Shown: positions 8,736 to 17,847 of the stretch, piece after piece | How the letters are laid out: the number at the start of each line of letters is the position of its first letter | Position numbering within the stretch: position 1 is the first letter of the stretch | Assembly (NCBI GenBank): GCA_047972995.1 | Contig: JBKEBD010000014.1 | Location: 1 to 63,482 of the forward strand | DNA length: 63,482 nt | DNA from: JBKEDC01 sp047972995 | Lineage (GTDB): Bacteria > Bacteroidota > Bacteroidia > Bacteroidales > Prolixibacteraceae | Direction: 5' to 3' | Notes under the pieces: model-generated | Told to the model about the DNA's origin: nothing | The model's input: only the letters and a program-made list of their open reading frames with translations | The model's database searches: none | Translations under genes and position numbers: made by a program

Positions 8736-10355
8736 ATGGAAACACTTAGATTCAAAAGATTTTTCGGAGCATGCTTATTTCTTTTTGGTGCAATCTTCAT
8801 GACAGCATGTTCAGATGATAAAGAAGGACTACCCGCACCTGTGTTCCCAGATTCGGATCAGAGTACTACTCTTGAACCTGGAGGTTCTACAGATTTGACT
8901 TTCGAAGCAAATCAAGCATGGAGTATAACAAGTTCAATGCCTTGGTGTAAGTTTGCAATAGCTGATGAAACACCTTTAGCTTCCATTAATGGGCAAGCCG
9001 GTGAGGTAACACTATGCGCAGTTGTTGATGCAACAGCTTGGGCTTTTACAGACTCTAAAGCAGAAATAACTCTACGTATGGGAGAGGAAAGCAAAGTGAT
9101 TGCTACAATTACTCGTCCTTCAAGAGTTCATGAAATAACAGCAAAAGGAAAGGCCGGAGCTGTATATTCAGAAGAAAATCCGTTAGTGATTGCATGGAAT
9201 GAAGATAACACTCAAGTATTAGCAGACAGTCTTGTTGTAACAGCAAACTTCTCATGGGTGCTAACAGTTCCATCTTGGATAACAGCAGATGCAAAAACAT
9301 TTGTTGGAGAACCTGATGTTGAGACTACAGTTTATGACAATCAGAACTTAGTTGACAGAACAGCAGCGAATATTGTATCGCCACAAGAAGGTGAATTTGT
9401 GTTTACAGACGAAGCAGGAACAGTGTTCTTGAGTGTTCCAGTAAGATATGAAGGATTACCTGATGAATTTATTACTTTCACAGGAAGCCACCCAATTCTA
9501 TTCAACTATGTCGTAGATTACATTGGTTCGGAATTTTGGTATGTATCTAACGATGGTACACCTTCAGATACAACGGCTGCACCTCTAAAGGTTAACATTG
9601 AGTCAAAACTAGCACCAGAGAATTTGATAATTCAAGGGCTTGAGGTTTTGGGTACAGGCAGATATGGAGTATTACCTGCAAAATGGTTTACCACTCAATT
9701 GACACAAGAAGGACAGGCAGAATCAGGAGCTAATAATTATTCATTAGCAATAACACCACAAGCTACGGATGTTGGTACCGATAGAGAAGTGTCTATCTTA
9801 GTGCTTCCGGCAACAGTATTTGATGAAAGCTTGAGTGGAGATATAGCAAATATATTTGGAACTAACTATGAGATTAAGGCAGAGTATAGAAAATATTTAG
9901 CTATTGGCTATGTGCAACAGTTAAACAAATCGTATGTAACAGCAGCAGTTACAATTGATTTTTTAGGAGATCGAAATGAGACAGGAGAAAACCCTATATA
10001 CAAGACTGTTTATGCTGATAAAGTTGAAAGTCCGAAATATAATTTTGGCACGCAAAATGTTTTTGAGTATACAATTACTGGAGAAATACCTTTTGCAGTA
10101 GAGGCTACGTCGGCAGGGTTTTCAGGGTTAGCAGGAGTTAATATTTGGCCATATAAGTATGGACCTGATTATGAAACAACATCAGCTTGGTGGTCATGGG
10201 GAGAATCGTCTGAAGGTCTTAGGATGTCAAGGAAAAACTACATTGGATTTACTTTAAAAGGTACAGTACCTACAAAAGCAGCTGAAGCACCTATGGTATT
10301 TGTTTATGGAGACAAGTCGGCTCCGGATGCAGTACTGATTCTTAGAGCTGAATAA
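8736..10355 (+). CDS. BACON-like lipoprotein, SusCD accessory
   Basis: This 539-residue protein has a lipobox at MTACSDDKEG, whose acidic +2 to +6 residues match Bacteroidetes surface-export signals. Residues of about 40-125 resemble a BACON beta-sandwich (LEPGGSTDLTFEANQAWSI, then PWCKF), the type placed near substrate-binding ends of such lipoproteins. A second similar module follows at about 150-240. The C-terminal 300 residues are not recognised. It lies 24 bp after the previous gene. No catalytic motif was seen. I infer binding or spacing at the cell surface. Confidence 0.8.
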   Translation: METLRFKRFFGACLFLFGAIFMTACSDDKEGLPAPVFPDSDQSTTLEPGGSTDLTFEANQAWSITSSMPWCKFAIADETPLASINGQAGEVTLCAVVDATAWAFTDSKAEITLRMGEESKVIATITRPSRVHEITAKGKAGAVYSEENPLVIAWNEDNTQVLADSLVVTANFSWVLTVPSWITADAKTFVGEPDVETTVYDNQNLVDRTAANIVSPQEGEFVFTDEAGTVFLSVPVRYEGLPDEFITFTGSHPILFNYVVDYIGSEFWYVSNDGTPSDTTAAPLKVNIESKLAPENLIIQGLEVLGTGRYGVLPAKWFTTQLTQEGQAESGANNYSLAITPQATDVGTDREVSILVLPATVFDESLSGDIANIFGTNYEIKAEYRKYLAIGYVQQLNKSYVTAAVTIDFLGDRNETGENPIYKTVYADKVESPKYNFGTQNVFEYTITGEIPFAVEATSAGFSGLAGVNIWPYKYGPDYETTSAWWSWGESSEGLRMSRKNYIGFTLKGTVPTKAAEAPMVFVYGDKSAPDAVLILRAE

Positions 10356-10394
10356 GAGCAAATAAAAACGAAAATTAAAGTTGATAAAGAATAG

Positions 10395-13040
10395 ATGAGA
10401 ATTATTTTCAAATATCTACTGACACCGGTTATGCTGCTAGCATTTGCAAGCATCATGACTGGGTGTGCAGATGATAAGGACGAGATCAATGCTTCTGCTA
10501 CGGGAGCGGTGCAATTTAGGCTATACAAAGATGTAAAAGAGTCTGAGTTGAGTACTAAGACTTTGGATTATCTTAGTGCAGCTAAAAAAATTAAAGTTGT
10601 TTTGCTTGATGATAATGGCGGAACGATAACACAAACACGTACACTTTCTGCGTACAATGATGAGTTAGCAGAGTATGGGCTTACCAGTGATAAGTTTGAC
10701 TTGTTGGAAGGCACATACAGAATCACTGCTTATTATTTATATAACAAAGCAGAAGTGGAAATTCACTCTGCACTATATGAGCAAAGTGAAACAATCGAAG
10801 TTATTAGCGGAGGTCTTACTCAGCAAGAAATCTATGTTGATGCACAATCTTATGGTAAGGTGAGACTTACTTGTGTGAAAGAGTTTGTCGATGTAACTCT
10901 TAAATCAGCAGAGGCATCTAATAGAAACTCTGTTGCATCATTCCCCTTTAGCAGTTTTAGAGAGATTGACCTCACTCTAAGAAATGTAAGAACAAATGAG
11001 GAAATAGTATATGATGACTTGAGAGTTACATACACTCAAGCATTTGACGGAGATACTGTGGGTTCTAACATCACAGCAACATCGATAGTTGATTCTTTGC
11101 TACTGTTGAAACCGGATACTTATGTTGTTACTAGGTATTCTCTTACAACAATAGGTGGGAATTCAACATTTACAACAAACACTAGTCCGATACAAAAACC
11201 GTTTACAGTAATTGGTAATAGACTCAATGAAGCAGATGTGCCTATTACAATTTCAGAATTAGCTCCAAATATTCAAGATTATATCGCATTGAAGAAAATA
11301 TGGGAAGCACTAGACGGACCTAATTGGTCATATGTAGGCGAGGAATACCCTAACGGACTGAATTGGAATTTTGATATGGATCTGGATATGTGGGGTCAAC
11401 AACCCGGTATATCAATGACTTCAACAGGGCGAGTACAAGGAATCACAATCGGAGGTTTTGGTCCTAAAGGAGAAGTACCGGCAGAGATTGGTTTATTAAC
11501 AGAACTTACATACTTGACTCTAGGAGAGCTTAATGATGATATTGGTAATTATCCGTTAGAAGTAAGTGCTAGAGCAAAAGAAAACTTAGTAAAAGCAAGA
11601 GGTACTACTAATAGCCAATGGGGAAGTGAAAGTAACCAAGCATATGTTGAGAACTATATAAAAACTAATGTAATGGCAACATTCTCTCCCGAGATGCAAG
11701 AATGTATTGCAGAGTTAGAGAATGAACCTTATGAAAGGGCGGATTTCTACGATCCTATAATGACACCTAGAATTGGTATTTTTACAAATCAAATTACAGC
11801 TATAGATCCAGCAATTGGAAATCTTACTAAGCTTCTGAGATTTGAAATAGCTAATAGTCCTATCGCAGAGATACCTCAAGAGCTTTGGGGAATTGAGACA
11901 TTGACAGATGTGCAGGTTGCAAACTGTCCTAATATTACAACATTCCCTGCCGGAATGGAAAATCTACAAAGATTAGTGTCTTTAAACATGGCTTTTAACC
12001 CGCAAATTCCGGGTGCGGAATTTACCTCAGGGCTTGATCGTTTATGTCAGTCTGAGGCTTCTAAAGATAATGCGACTATACAGCTGGTGTATTTAGCTTA
12101 CAATGAGATTGAAGAACTGCCTACATCAGTTAATCTATTACATAAGTTGGGGGCAATTGATTGTTCTTATAATAAAATTACCCATATTCCTGATTTTGGA
12201 GAGGATGTAACGCCCGTGAATTTATTATTTACAAATAATAAGATCACATCCGTAGGAAATGGAGGCACATTCTGTAGATTAGATGATTTGGAAACTGTTA
12301 CTCTAAGTTATAATGAGCTTACAGAATTTCCTGATGTTTTTTCCTCACTTTCTCCATACCAAATTTCAACTTTAGATTTATCGTACAATAAGATAGGTAA
12401 CGTTCAACCAAATAATGGAATCTATGTGCAGATTTTATCTATGGTAGGTAATGATTTAACAGAATTCCCATCAGAGCTTTACGATGCATATTCTTCAATC
12501 ACTTATCTGAACCTTGCAAGAAATAACATTAGCTCATTCCCTGTAAATTCTTTTGTGAATGACCAGTCTGGCGACAGTATACGTATTGATAACACTACAA
12601 CTTTAGATTTATCATATAACCGTTTGGATGCTCTTCCAAGAGATTTCAACAGTTCTAATTTGCCTAGACTTTCGGGTCTTGATTTGAGTGGTAATAAGTT
12701 TTCTGGATTCCCAGGACAGCTTTCGGATCTTCTGAGCCTTGGTATTTTATCAATGAACTATATGGTAGATGACGACGGATACAGATGTTTCGACACATGG
12801 CAACCGCTTCTATATACTCATATCGGATTCCGAAGAATATTTGTAAGAGGTAATGCTTTCCGCAATCTTAATACAGATTATCCTGTTTCCCCAACGTTGG
12901 ATATTCTTGATATTACAGATAACCCGGAAATAGTTGTGGATTTATCTAAACTTTGCTCAAATATTGTGAATGGAACGCTGATTGTGGTGTATGATCCAAC
13001 ACAAGACTTGAGAGGATGTCCTAACTTAATCCTAGAATAA
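10395..13040 (+). CDS. DUF4458-like and leucine-rich-repeat lipoprotein
   Basis: This 881-residue protein has a lipobox at IMTGCADDKDE. Residues of about 35-290 resemble the DUF4458-type domain found ahead of LRRs in Bacteroides lipoproteins (AVQFRLYKDVKESELSTK, then SYGKVRLTCVKEF). From about 295 a DYIALKKIWEALDGPNW motif introduces LRRs that run to near the C-terminus, with repeats such as LDLSYNKIGNV, LNLARNNISSFP and LDLSGNKFSGFP. LRRs make a protein-binding solenoid. Here they take the place held by glycan-binding proteins in polysaccharide loci. No enzyme motif was found. Confidence 0.85.
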   Translation: MRIIFKYLLTPVMLLAFASIMTGCADDKDEINASATGAVQFRLYKDVKESELSTKTLDYLSAAKKIKVVLLDDNGGTITQTRTLSAYNDELAEYGLTSDKFDLLEGTYRITAYYLYNKAEVEIHSALYEQSETIEVISGGLTQQEIYVDAQSYGKVRLTCVKEFVDVTLKSAEASNRNSVASFPFSSFREIDLTLRNVRTNEEIVYDDLRVTYTQAFDGDTVGSNITATSIVDSLLLLKPDTYVVTRYSLTTIGGNSTFTTNTSPIQKPFTVIGNRLNEADVPITISELAPNIQDYIALKKIWEALDGPNWSYVGEEYPNGLNWNFDMDLDMWGQQPGISMTSTGRVQGITIGGFGPKGEVPAEIGLLTELTYLTLGELNDDIGNYPLEVSARAKENLVKARGTTNSQWGSESNQAYVENYIKTNVMATFSPEMQECIAELENEPYERADFYDPIMTPRIGIFTNQITAIDPAIGNLTKLLRFEIANSPIAEIPQELWGIETLTDVQVANCPNITTFPAGMENLQRLVSLNMAFNPQIPGAEFTSGLDRLCQSEASKDNATIQLVYLAYNEIEELPTSVNLLHKLGAIDCSYNKITHIPDFGEDVTPVNLLFTNNKITSVGNGGTFCRLDDLETVTLSYNELTEFPDVFSSLSPYQISTLDLSYNKIGNVQPNNGIYVQILSMVGNDLTEFPSELYDAYSSITYLNLARNNISSFPVNSFVNDQSGDSIRIDNTTTLDLSYNRLDALPRDFNSSNLPRLSGLDLSGNKFSGFPGQLSDLLSLGILSMNYMVDDDGYRCFDTWQPLLYTHIGFRRIFVRGNAFRNLNTDYPVSPTLDILDITDNPEIVVDLSKLCSNIVNGTLIVVYDPTQDLRGCPNLILE

Positions 13041-13066
13041 AAGCTATAATAATACACAATACAGAT

Positions 13067-14746
13067 ATGATACAGAAATTGAAATATAGCCTATATTGCT
13101 TGCTTTGCTTGTCGGTGTTTATCGCATGTAAGGATGATAAAACCGAGCCGGTTAGCTTTGGAATTGAGCTAGAAGAAATAGCTGCTGAGAATACAGGTGT
13201 TATACAATCTTTTGAAGTAATAGCATCGGGTAAGTGGAATGCATCTACAGAAGAACCTTGGATTTCTCTTACTCCTGGTAGTGGAGAGGGAACAACACTT
13301 TGTGAGTTGGTAGTTGATACCAGTGTATTGATAACATCTCGCAGTGGCTCTATGCGTTTTGCTTCAGAAACAGGAGAAAGTAAGACTCTTAGTGTAACCC
13401 AATTGGGTTTTAAGAGGGAGTTGATTCTTCCTACAAATGATACTTCCATAGTTAACTATGGAACTAATGGTGAGCGATACACAGAGATTAGAGTTGTAAC
13501 CAATGTTGCATTGACACATACAATAGTTGACATGGAGGATGGAACATCTACTCCTGCTTGGATAGAATGTGCAAATGCCGATGAGTTTAATGTGGAAGAA
13601 ACAGGGGCAATGCCTCAGATTTTTTATCTTCGCTTTGATTGGGAAGATAATTACCTAGAGGAACCTAGAGTGGCTAAGGTTACATTTACTTCTGAAGACT
13701 TAGAAGTTCCCGTTGAGCTAATCTTTCGACAAGAAGCGGGACTAGGTATTACCGATGACGCTGCAGGAGATTCAACAGTCTTAGTTATTGTAGAACGTAA
13801 GATGAATCCTTGGACTAAATGGGATAAATCAAACGCAATTAATTCTTGGAATGGTGTTACTATTTGGAAAAGAACAGACCAAGAAGTGAAAGATAATCTG
13901 GATATGCTCGGTCGTGTTAGGTCTTTGACTATGGAGATGACTTTTCATAAAGGAGCTCCTCCGGTTGAGCTTGGACATCTAAAATATTTGGAATCATTAA
14001 CTCTGAGATCTAACACAGGAGGTACAACAAACCTTAGTGAGCATCCGGATGGAATAGGAAACCTTAAATACTTGAAAAGCCTTGTTTTCTTTAGTTATGG
14101 TCTTAACGGAGAATTACCGGAAAGTTGGCTTGGTCTGGATAACCTGCAAACATTAGGTTTCCAAGTTGAAGAATTTACATCTATTCCGGAGTTGTTAACT
14201 CCAGAGAACTTCCCTAAGTTGACTGCTTTAGATCTTACAGCTAACAAAAAAGGTTCCAATATTAGTCTATTCCCTATCCCTTCACGACCTTTAGACAAAA
14301 TCGGATTATATCAAAATGCTTCTGCAGAAAACTTGATGAGATTATTTAGATGGGAAAAACTTGAATACCTAGGATTAAGTAACTGTGTATTGTATGGCAA
14401 CCTACCAACAGCAGAGCAAATATTTGAATCAGTAGGAGGTGTAAATAATCACCTATATACAGCTGCTGATGTTGCTGCACAATCAGATACACTAGACAAC
14501 TTAATTGGAACACCTAAAGTGCTTCCTAATGCTAGAACGCTTCGTCTAAACTTGAACTTCATGAATGGAACAATACCGGATTGGATTTTATACCATCCAC
14601 GTTTGCGAAGTATGGATCCCTTTATATTGATTTATAATCAAGAGTCTAAGCCTAATGCAGATGGTGTAATGGCAGGATTTGACAATGTACCTGATGGTTG
14701 GTCGTACTACTATGATTTCTATCCAAGATTCGAGCCGCACAATTAG
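13067..14746 (+). CDS. BACON and leucine-rich-repeat lipoprotein
   Basis: This 559-residue protein has a lipobox at VFIACKDDKTE. Residues of about 35-110 form a good BACON domain (FEVIASGKWNASTEEPWISL, then GSMRFASETGESKTLSVTQ). A second sandwich spans about 115-225. A shorter LRR region follows (about 290-530), with LKYLESLTLRSN, LKYLKSLVFFSYGLNGELP and LTALDLTANK. It lies 26 bp after the larger LRR gene and is probably co-transcribed. The pair may be successive binding proteins for the same protein substrate (inference). Confidence 0.84.
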   Translation: MIQKLKYSLYCLLCLSVFIACKDDKTEPVSFGIELEEIAAENTGVIQSFEVIASGKWNASTEEPWISLTPGSGEGTTLCELVVDTSVLITSRSGSMRFASETGESKTLSVTQLGFKRELILPTNDTSIVNYGTNGERYTEIRVVTNVALTHTIVDMEDGTSTPAWIECANADEFNVEETGAMPQIFYLRFDWEDNYLEEPRVAKVTFTSEDLEVPVELIFRQEAGLGITDDAAGDSTVLVIVERKMNPWTKWDKSNAINSWNGVTIWKRTDQEVKDNLDMLGRVRSLTMEMTFHKGAPPVELGHLKYLESLTLRSNTGGTTNLSEHPDGIGNLKYLKSLVFFSYGLNGELPESWLGLDNLQTLGFQVEEFTSIPELLTPENFPKLTALDLTANKKGSNISLFPIPSRPLDKIGLYQNASAENLMRLFRWEKLEYLGLSNCVLYGNLPTAEQIFESVGGVNNHLYTAADVAAQSDTLDNLIGTPKVLPNARTLRLNLNFMNGTIPDWILYHPRLRSMDPFILIYNQESKPNADGVMAGFDNVPDGWSYYYDFYPRFEPHN

Positions 14747-14800
14747 GTTAAGGGATTCAGAATAGATTCAACAGAAAGAATAAATGAAGTAAGATAAAAG

Positions 14801-16873
14801 ATGAAGAATTTACAATATACAATAATACTGTTGAGCTTGGTACTGTTCGGGGCATGTAGCTATGATAACACATCGCTGACATCGAACGAAGACACCGACG
14901 CTCAAGTAGTGGTGCCGGCAGGTGCAGAGAACGGTTCTATTTTGATAAGATTCAAAGAGAGCGTATCAGACCAGTTAGATAAATTTCAAGCAAAGCGTAG
15001 TGGCTCAAACATCATGAGCCGCTCTAGTGTTGCTTCGGTAGATGAAGTGCTGGAAAGCATCGGAGCCTATAAGATTGAGAGAGTATTCCCTGTCGATAAT
15101 CGCACAGAGGAAAGAACAAGAGAAGCTGGTATGCACCTATGGTATGCCGTATTCTTCGATCCTGATCAAGATTTGGCAAATGTAGCAACGGAGTTGTCGA
15201 AAGTTGGAGACTTGTCAGGTATGCAATTCAACGTACGCGTAAAAAGAGCATACGACCCAACAAAGAAGCCTGTAACGCTTAGTCAAGCAGGAATTAAAGC
15301 TGCAGATTACATGAAAACAAAAAGTAGTCTGCGCAACGACCCTCACTTCGGATTGCAATGGAGTCTGCATAATGACGGAACTCTTGTAATGGATACATCA
15401 GCAGTAGCCCCTGCAGCCGGTCCGACAGCAGGAGTAGATGTTAATGTTCAAGACGCATGGACAAAGACTAGCGGAGACCCATCAATCATCGTAGCAGTTC
15501 TTGATGAAGGAGTAATGTTCACTCACGAAGATTTAGCAGATAACATTTGGGTGAACGAAGCAGAAACTTTCGCTTCAGAAGGCGATGCGGATGGTAACGG
15601 ATTCGCAGGAGACCGTTATGGATTTAACTTCGTTACGAACACAGGTCTGGTAACATGGTACAACGACGGAGACATTGGACATGGAACGCACGTTGCAGGA
15701 ATAGTAGCAGCTGTGGGTAACAACGGTAAAGGTATTTCCGGAGTAGCCGGAGGAAGCGGTAATAGCGATGGAATTAAAATCATGTCATGTCAGATATTTG
15801 ATGGTGTTGGAGGAGCAACAATACTATCTGAGGTTCGTGCAATAAAGTACGCAGCAGATAATGGTGCTGTTGTTCTACAATGTAGCTGGGGATATAACTC
15901 AGGTTATGCCAACCCACTTTATTGGTTGCCATCTTTCCGTTCGGATGAAGAATGGTTGTCGAGCACTAACGTAGAGAAAGAAGCATTGAGCTATTTCATC
16001 TCAGAAGCTGGTTCAGAAGATGGTGTTATTGACGGAGGAGTAGTTGTATTTGCAGCAGGTAATGAGGCTGCGGCAATGGCAGGATACCCCGGAGCATATG
16101 GAGATTACATCTCGGTTGCTGCAACGGCAGCCGACTATACTCCCTCTACTTACACAAACTATGATAGAAGAGTTCGTATTTCGGCACCGGGAGGAGACAT
16201 GATTTATCATGCATCGTACAAAGGTTCGATTTTATCAACAGTACCTTACCTTGAGGGAGCAGCAGATGAGCAAGGATATGCATATATGGATGGTACATCA
16301 ATGGCTTGTCCTGCGGTGTCAGGAGCTGTAGCTCTTGGTTTATCATATGCACTTAAGCAAGGAAAGCACTTCCGGGCAAATGATTTCCGCGACTTAGTGT
16401 TGAGCACAGCTCGCAAGATGACTTATCCACTGGAGAAAATATATTATCCAAACTGGACCATGGTAGGAAAAGAAAACCCTACGGAAATGCTACTTTCAGA
16501 ATATAACGGACGAGTAGGCGGTATGGTAGATGTCGGTAATTTGTTTACAGCTATTGATGATGCAGCTAACGGTAAGCCAATGGAAATACCTAATGTCTAT
16601 TTAGCTACTAATGATACTTATTCAGTTGATTTGGCTCCTTATTTCGGTAATGATACAAGTCTTGATTACTCAATCTCTGTCGCTAACACAAGCATTGCTT
16701 CAGCAACAATGAATGGCTCGATTGCTACTATAACAGGAGTTGCAGTAGGAACTACAGACTACACTGTTTCAGCATCAGGACAAACACCGGTAACAAAAAC
16801 CATCACAGTGCGTAATAACGCAGGCAACGGATGGATGAGAAGCACACCCGAATTGATTAGCTCACTAAATTAA
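14801..16873 (+). CDS. surface lipoprotein subtilase (peptidase S8) with Ig-like C-terminus
   Basis: This 690-residue protein has lipobox LFGAC (Cys19). A propeptide-like region (about 45-150) holds the motif REAGMHLWYAVFF, shared with the subtilase at 25921-28065. The S8 domain carries all catalytic residues: Asp235 in AVLDEGV, His294 in GHGTHVAG, oxyanion Asn421 in FAAGNE and Ser500 in DGTSMACPAVSG. Residues of about 590-680 form a Big/cadherin-like module (FGNDTSLDYSISV). There is no T9SS CTD, so anchoring is by lipid. It sits after the LRR genes in the SusCD operon, which suggests it feeds peptides to the importer. That role is inferred. Confidence 0.92.
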   Translation: MKNLQYTIILLSLVLFGACSYDNTSLTSNEDTDAQVVVPAGAENGSILIRFKESVSDQLDKFQAKRSGSNIMSRSSVASVDEVLESIGAYKIERVFPVDNRTEERTREAGMHLWYAVFFDPDQDLANVATELSKVGDLSGMQFNVRVKRAYDPTKKPVTLSQAGIKAADYMKTKSSLRNDPHFGLQWSLHNDGTLVMDTSAVAPAAGPTAGVDVNVQDAWTKTSGDPSIIVAVLDEGVMFTHEDLADNIWVNEAETFASEGDADGNGFAGDRYGFNFVTNTGLVTWYNDGDIGHGTHVAGIVAAVGNNGKGISGVAGGSGNSDGIKIMSCQIFDGVGGATILSEVRAIKYAADNGAVVLQCSWGYNSGYANPLYWLPSFRSDEEWLSSTNVEKEALSYFISEAGSEDGVIDGGVVVFAAGNEAAAMAGYPGAYGDYISVAATAADYTPSTYTNYDRRVRISAPGGDMIYHASYKGSILSTVPYLEGAADEQGYAYMDGTSMACPAVSGAVALGLSYALKQGKHFRANDFRDLVLSTARKMTYPLEKIYYPNWTMVGKENPTEMLLSEYNGRVGGMVDVGNLFTAIDDAANGKPMEIPNVYLATNDTYSVDLAPYFGNDTSLDYSISVANTSIASATMNGSIATITGVAVGTTDYTVSASGQTPVTKTITVRNNAGNGWMRSTPELISSLN

Positions 16874-16883
16874 ACGAACAACA

Positions 16884-17360
16884 ATGAAGTATATTTTTAA
16901 AATATTCCTATTTGCAGCTATATCATCATTAGCATTCGCATGTAATGATGATGATGATAATAATGCAGGAGAGCAACAAATCGATATAACTACTGCAAAT
17001 ATCAGTGGTATATGGCAACTAAAAGAATGGAATGGCGAAGCTATGAAAGAAGGTTTGCACATGTATATTGATTTCGACCGTACTGACGAAACTTTCACAA
17101 TGTACGACAATATCGGTTCGATGTACACTGTGAAATCAACTGGGATGTATTGGATTGAGGGAGATGACTTCTATGGTTATACCCTAAATGGTATGTATGA
17201 CTACTCGCACGAAGAGTGGCAAGACTATACAATAACCAGCATGACAAAAACCCACTTAGAGTTGACTATCGAAGATTCTATTCCCGACGTATCAGTTTAC
17301 GTTCGATGCGACACAATTCCTCAGGAAATAATCGCAGGCTTCGAAGAAGACGAAGAATAG
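16884..17360 (+). CDS. small lipocalin-like lipoprotein
   Basis: This 158-residue protein has lipobox LAFACNDDDDNN. It continues with ISGIWQLKEWNGEAM, the G-x-W start typical of lipocalin-like lipoproteins in Bacteroidetes, and beta-strands through residue 145, ending in an acidic tail. It lies 10 bp after the subtilase and is the last gene before the terminator at 17379-17418. The family includes small ligand binders and inhibitors. A role as inhibitor or partner of the adjacent protease is possible but not shown by the sequence. Confidence 0.75.
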   Translation: MKYIFKIFLFAAISSLAFACNDDDDNNAGEQQIDITTANISGIWQLKEWNGEAMKEGLHMYIDFDRTDETFTMYDNIGSMYTVKSTGMYWIEGDDFYGYTLNGMYDYSHEEWQDYTITSMTKTHLELTIEDSIPDVSVYVRCDTIPQEIIAGFEEDEE

Positions 17361-17378
17361 CATAGCTATTCAATCATA

Positions 17379-17418
17379 AAAAAGCCCCGTAGCAGCATAA
17401 GCAACTACGGGGCTTTTT
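17379..17418 (+). terminator. rho-independent terminator of locus A
   Basis: A perfect 14-bp stem, AAAAAGCCCCGTAG at 17379-17392 and its complement at 17405-17418, encloses a 12-nt loop and ends in a T5 run. It lies 18 bp after the last stop of locus A. The A-run on the other side makes it partly bidirectional. Confidence 0.92.
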
Positions 17419-17431
17419 GTATCTTAAATTT

Positions 17432-17582
17432 GGCTCTATGTCGAATATAGTGGGTAAAGACCATCGGGCTTCAATCTTAATGATTGAGATTAATCCCTTA
17501 CGGCGAAGCATTTTCATGGCAAAAGACACGATTTACGAGCCGCCGTGTCAAACATGCTACCCACTACAAACGTCATAGCACC
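17432..17582. mobile_element. 151-bp MITE-like element with imperfect terminal inverted repeats
   Basis: The left end (GGCTCTATG at 17432) and right end (reverse complement GGTGCTATG, ending 17582) are imperfect inverted repeats of about 24 bp, both reaching AGTGGGTA. The element carries a 42-bp core at 17461-17502. This core matches the reverse complement of 34205-34246 at 40 of 42 positions. The first 25 bp of the tip from 17434 are identical to 33442-33466. There is no coding capacity. The ends look like those of ISL3-type elements, but I cannot confirm the family. No clear target duplication is seen here. Confidence 0.6.
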
Positions 17583-17792
17583 TGTTGTAATACCTACTTA
17601 TAAAGTCAGCAAGCTTGCTGACCTATTACCCGGAAATATCAAACGGGATTGATTGAAAATCTAAAGGACGCAACTATCAGATTAATAAGTACTGTTTGAC
17701 GTACTTACTCGGATGGATACATATTTAAAATAGATTTCTTTCGATTGCATAAACTTGATATAATTCTTTATCCAGAAAGACTTGAAAATAAT

Positions 17793-17817
17793 CGGGCAAG
17801 GAGAAGCTCCTTGCCCG
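17793..17817 (-). terminator. rho-independent terminator of locus B
   Basis: A perfect 11-bp stem with a 3-nt loop (CGGGCAAGGAG, then its complement) lies 30 bp past the DUF4302 gene stop. On the minus strand it is followed by ATTATTTTC. It closes the convergent locus B operon. Confidence 0.85.
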
Positions 17818-17847
17818 TGATAACAGTTTATCTACATTGTAGAACTA

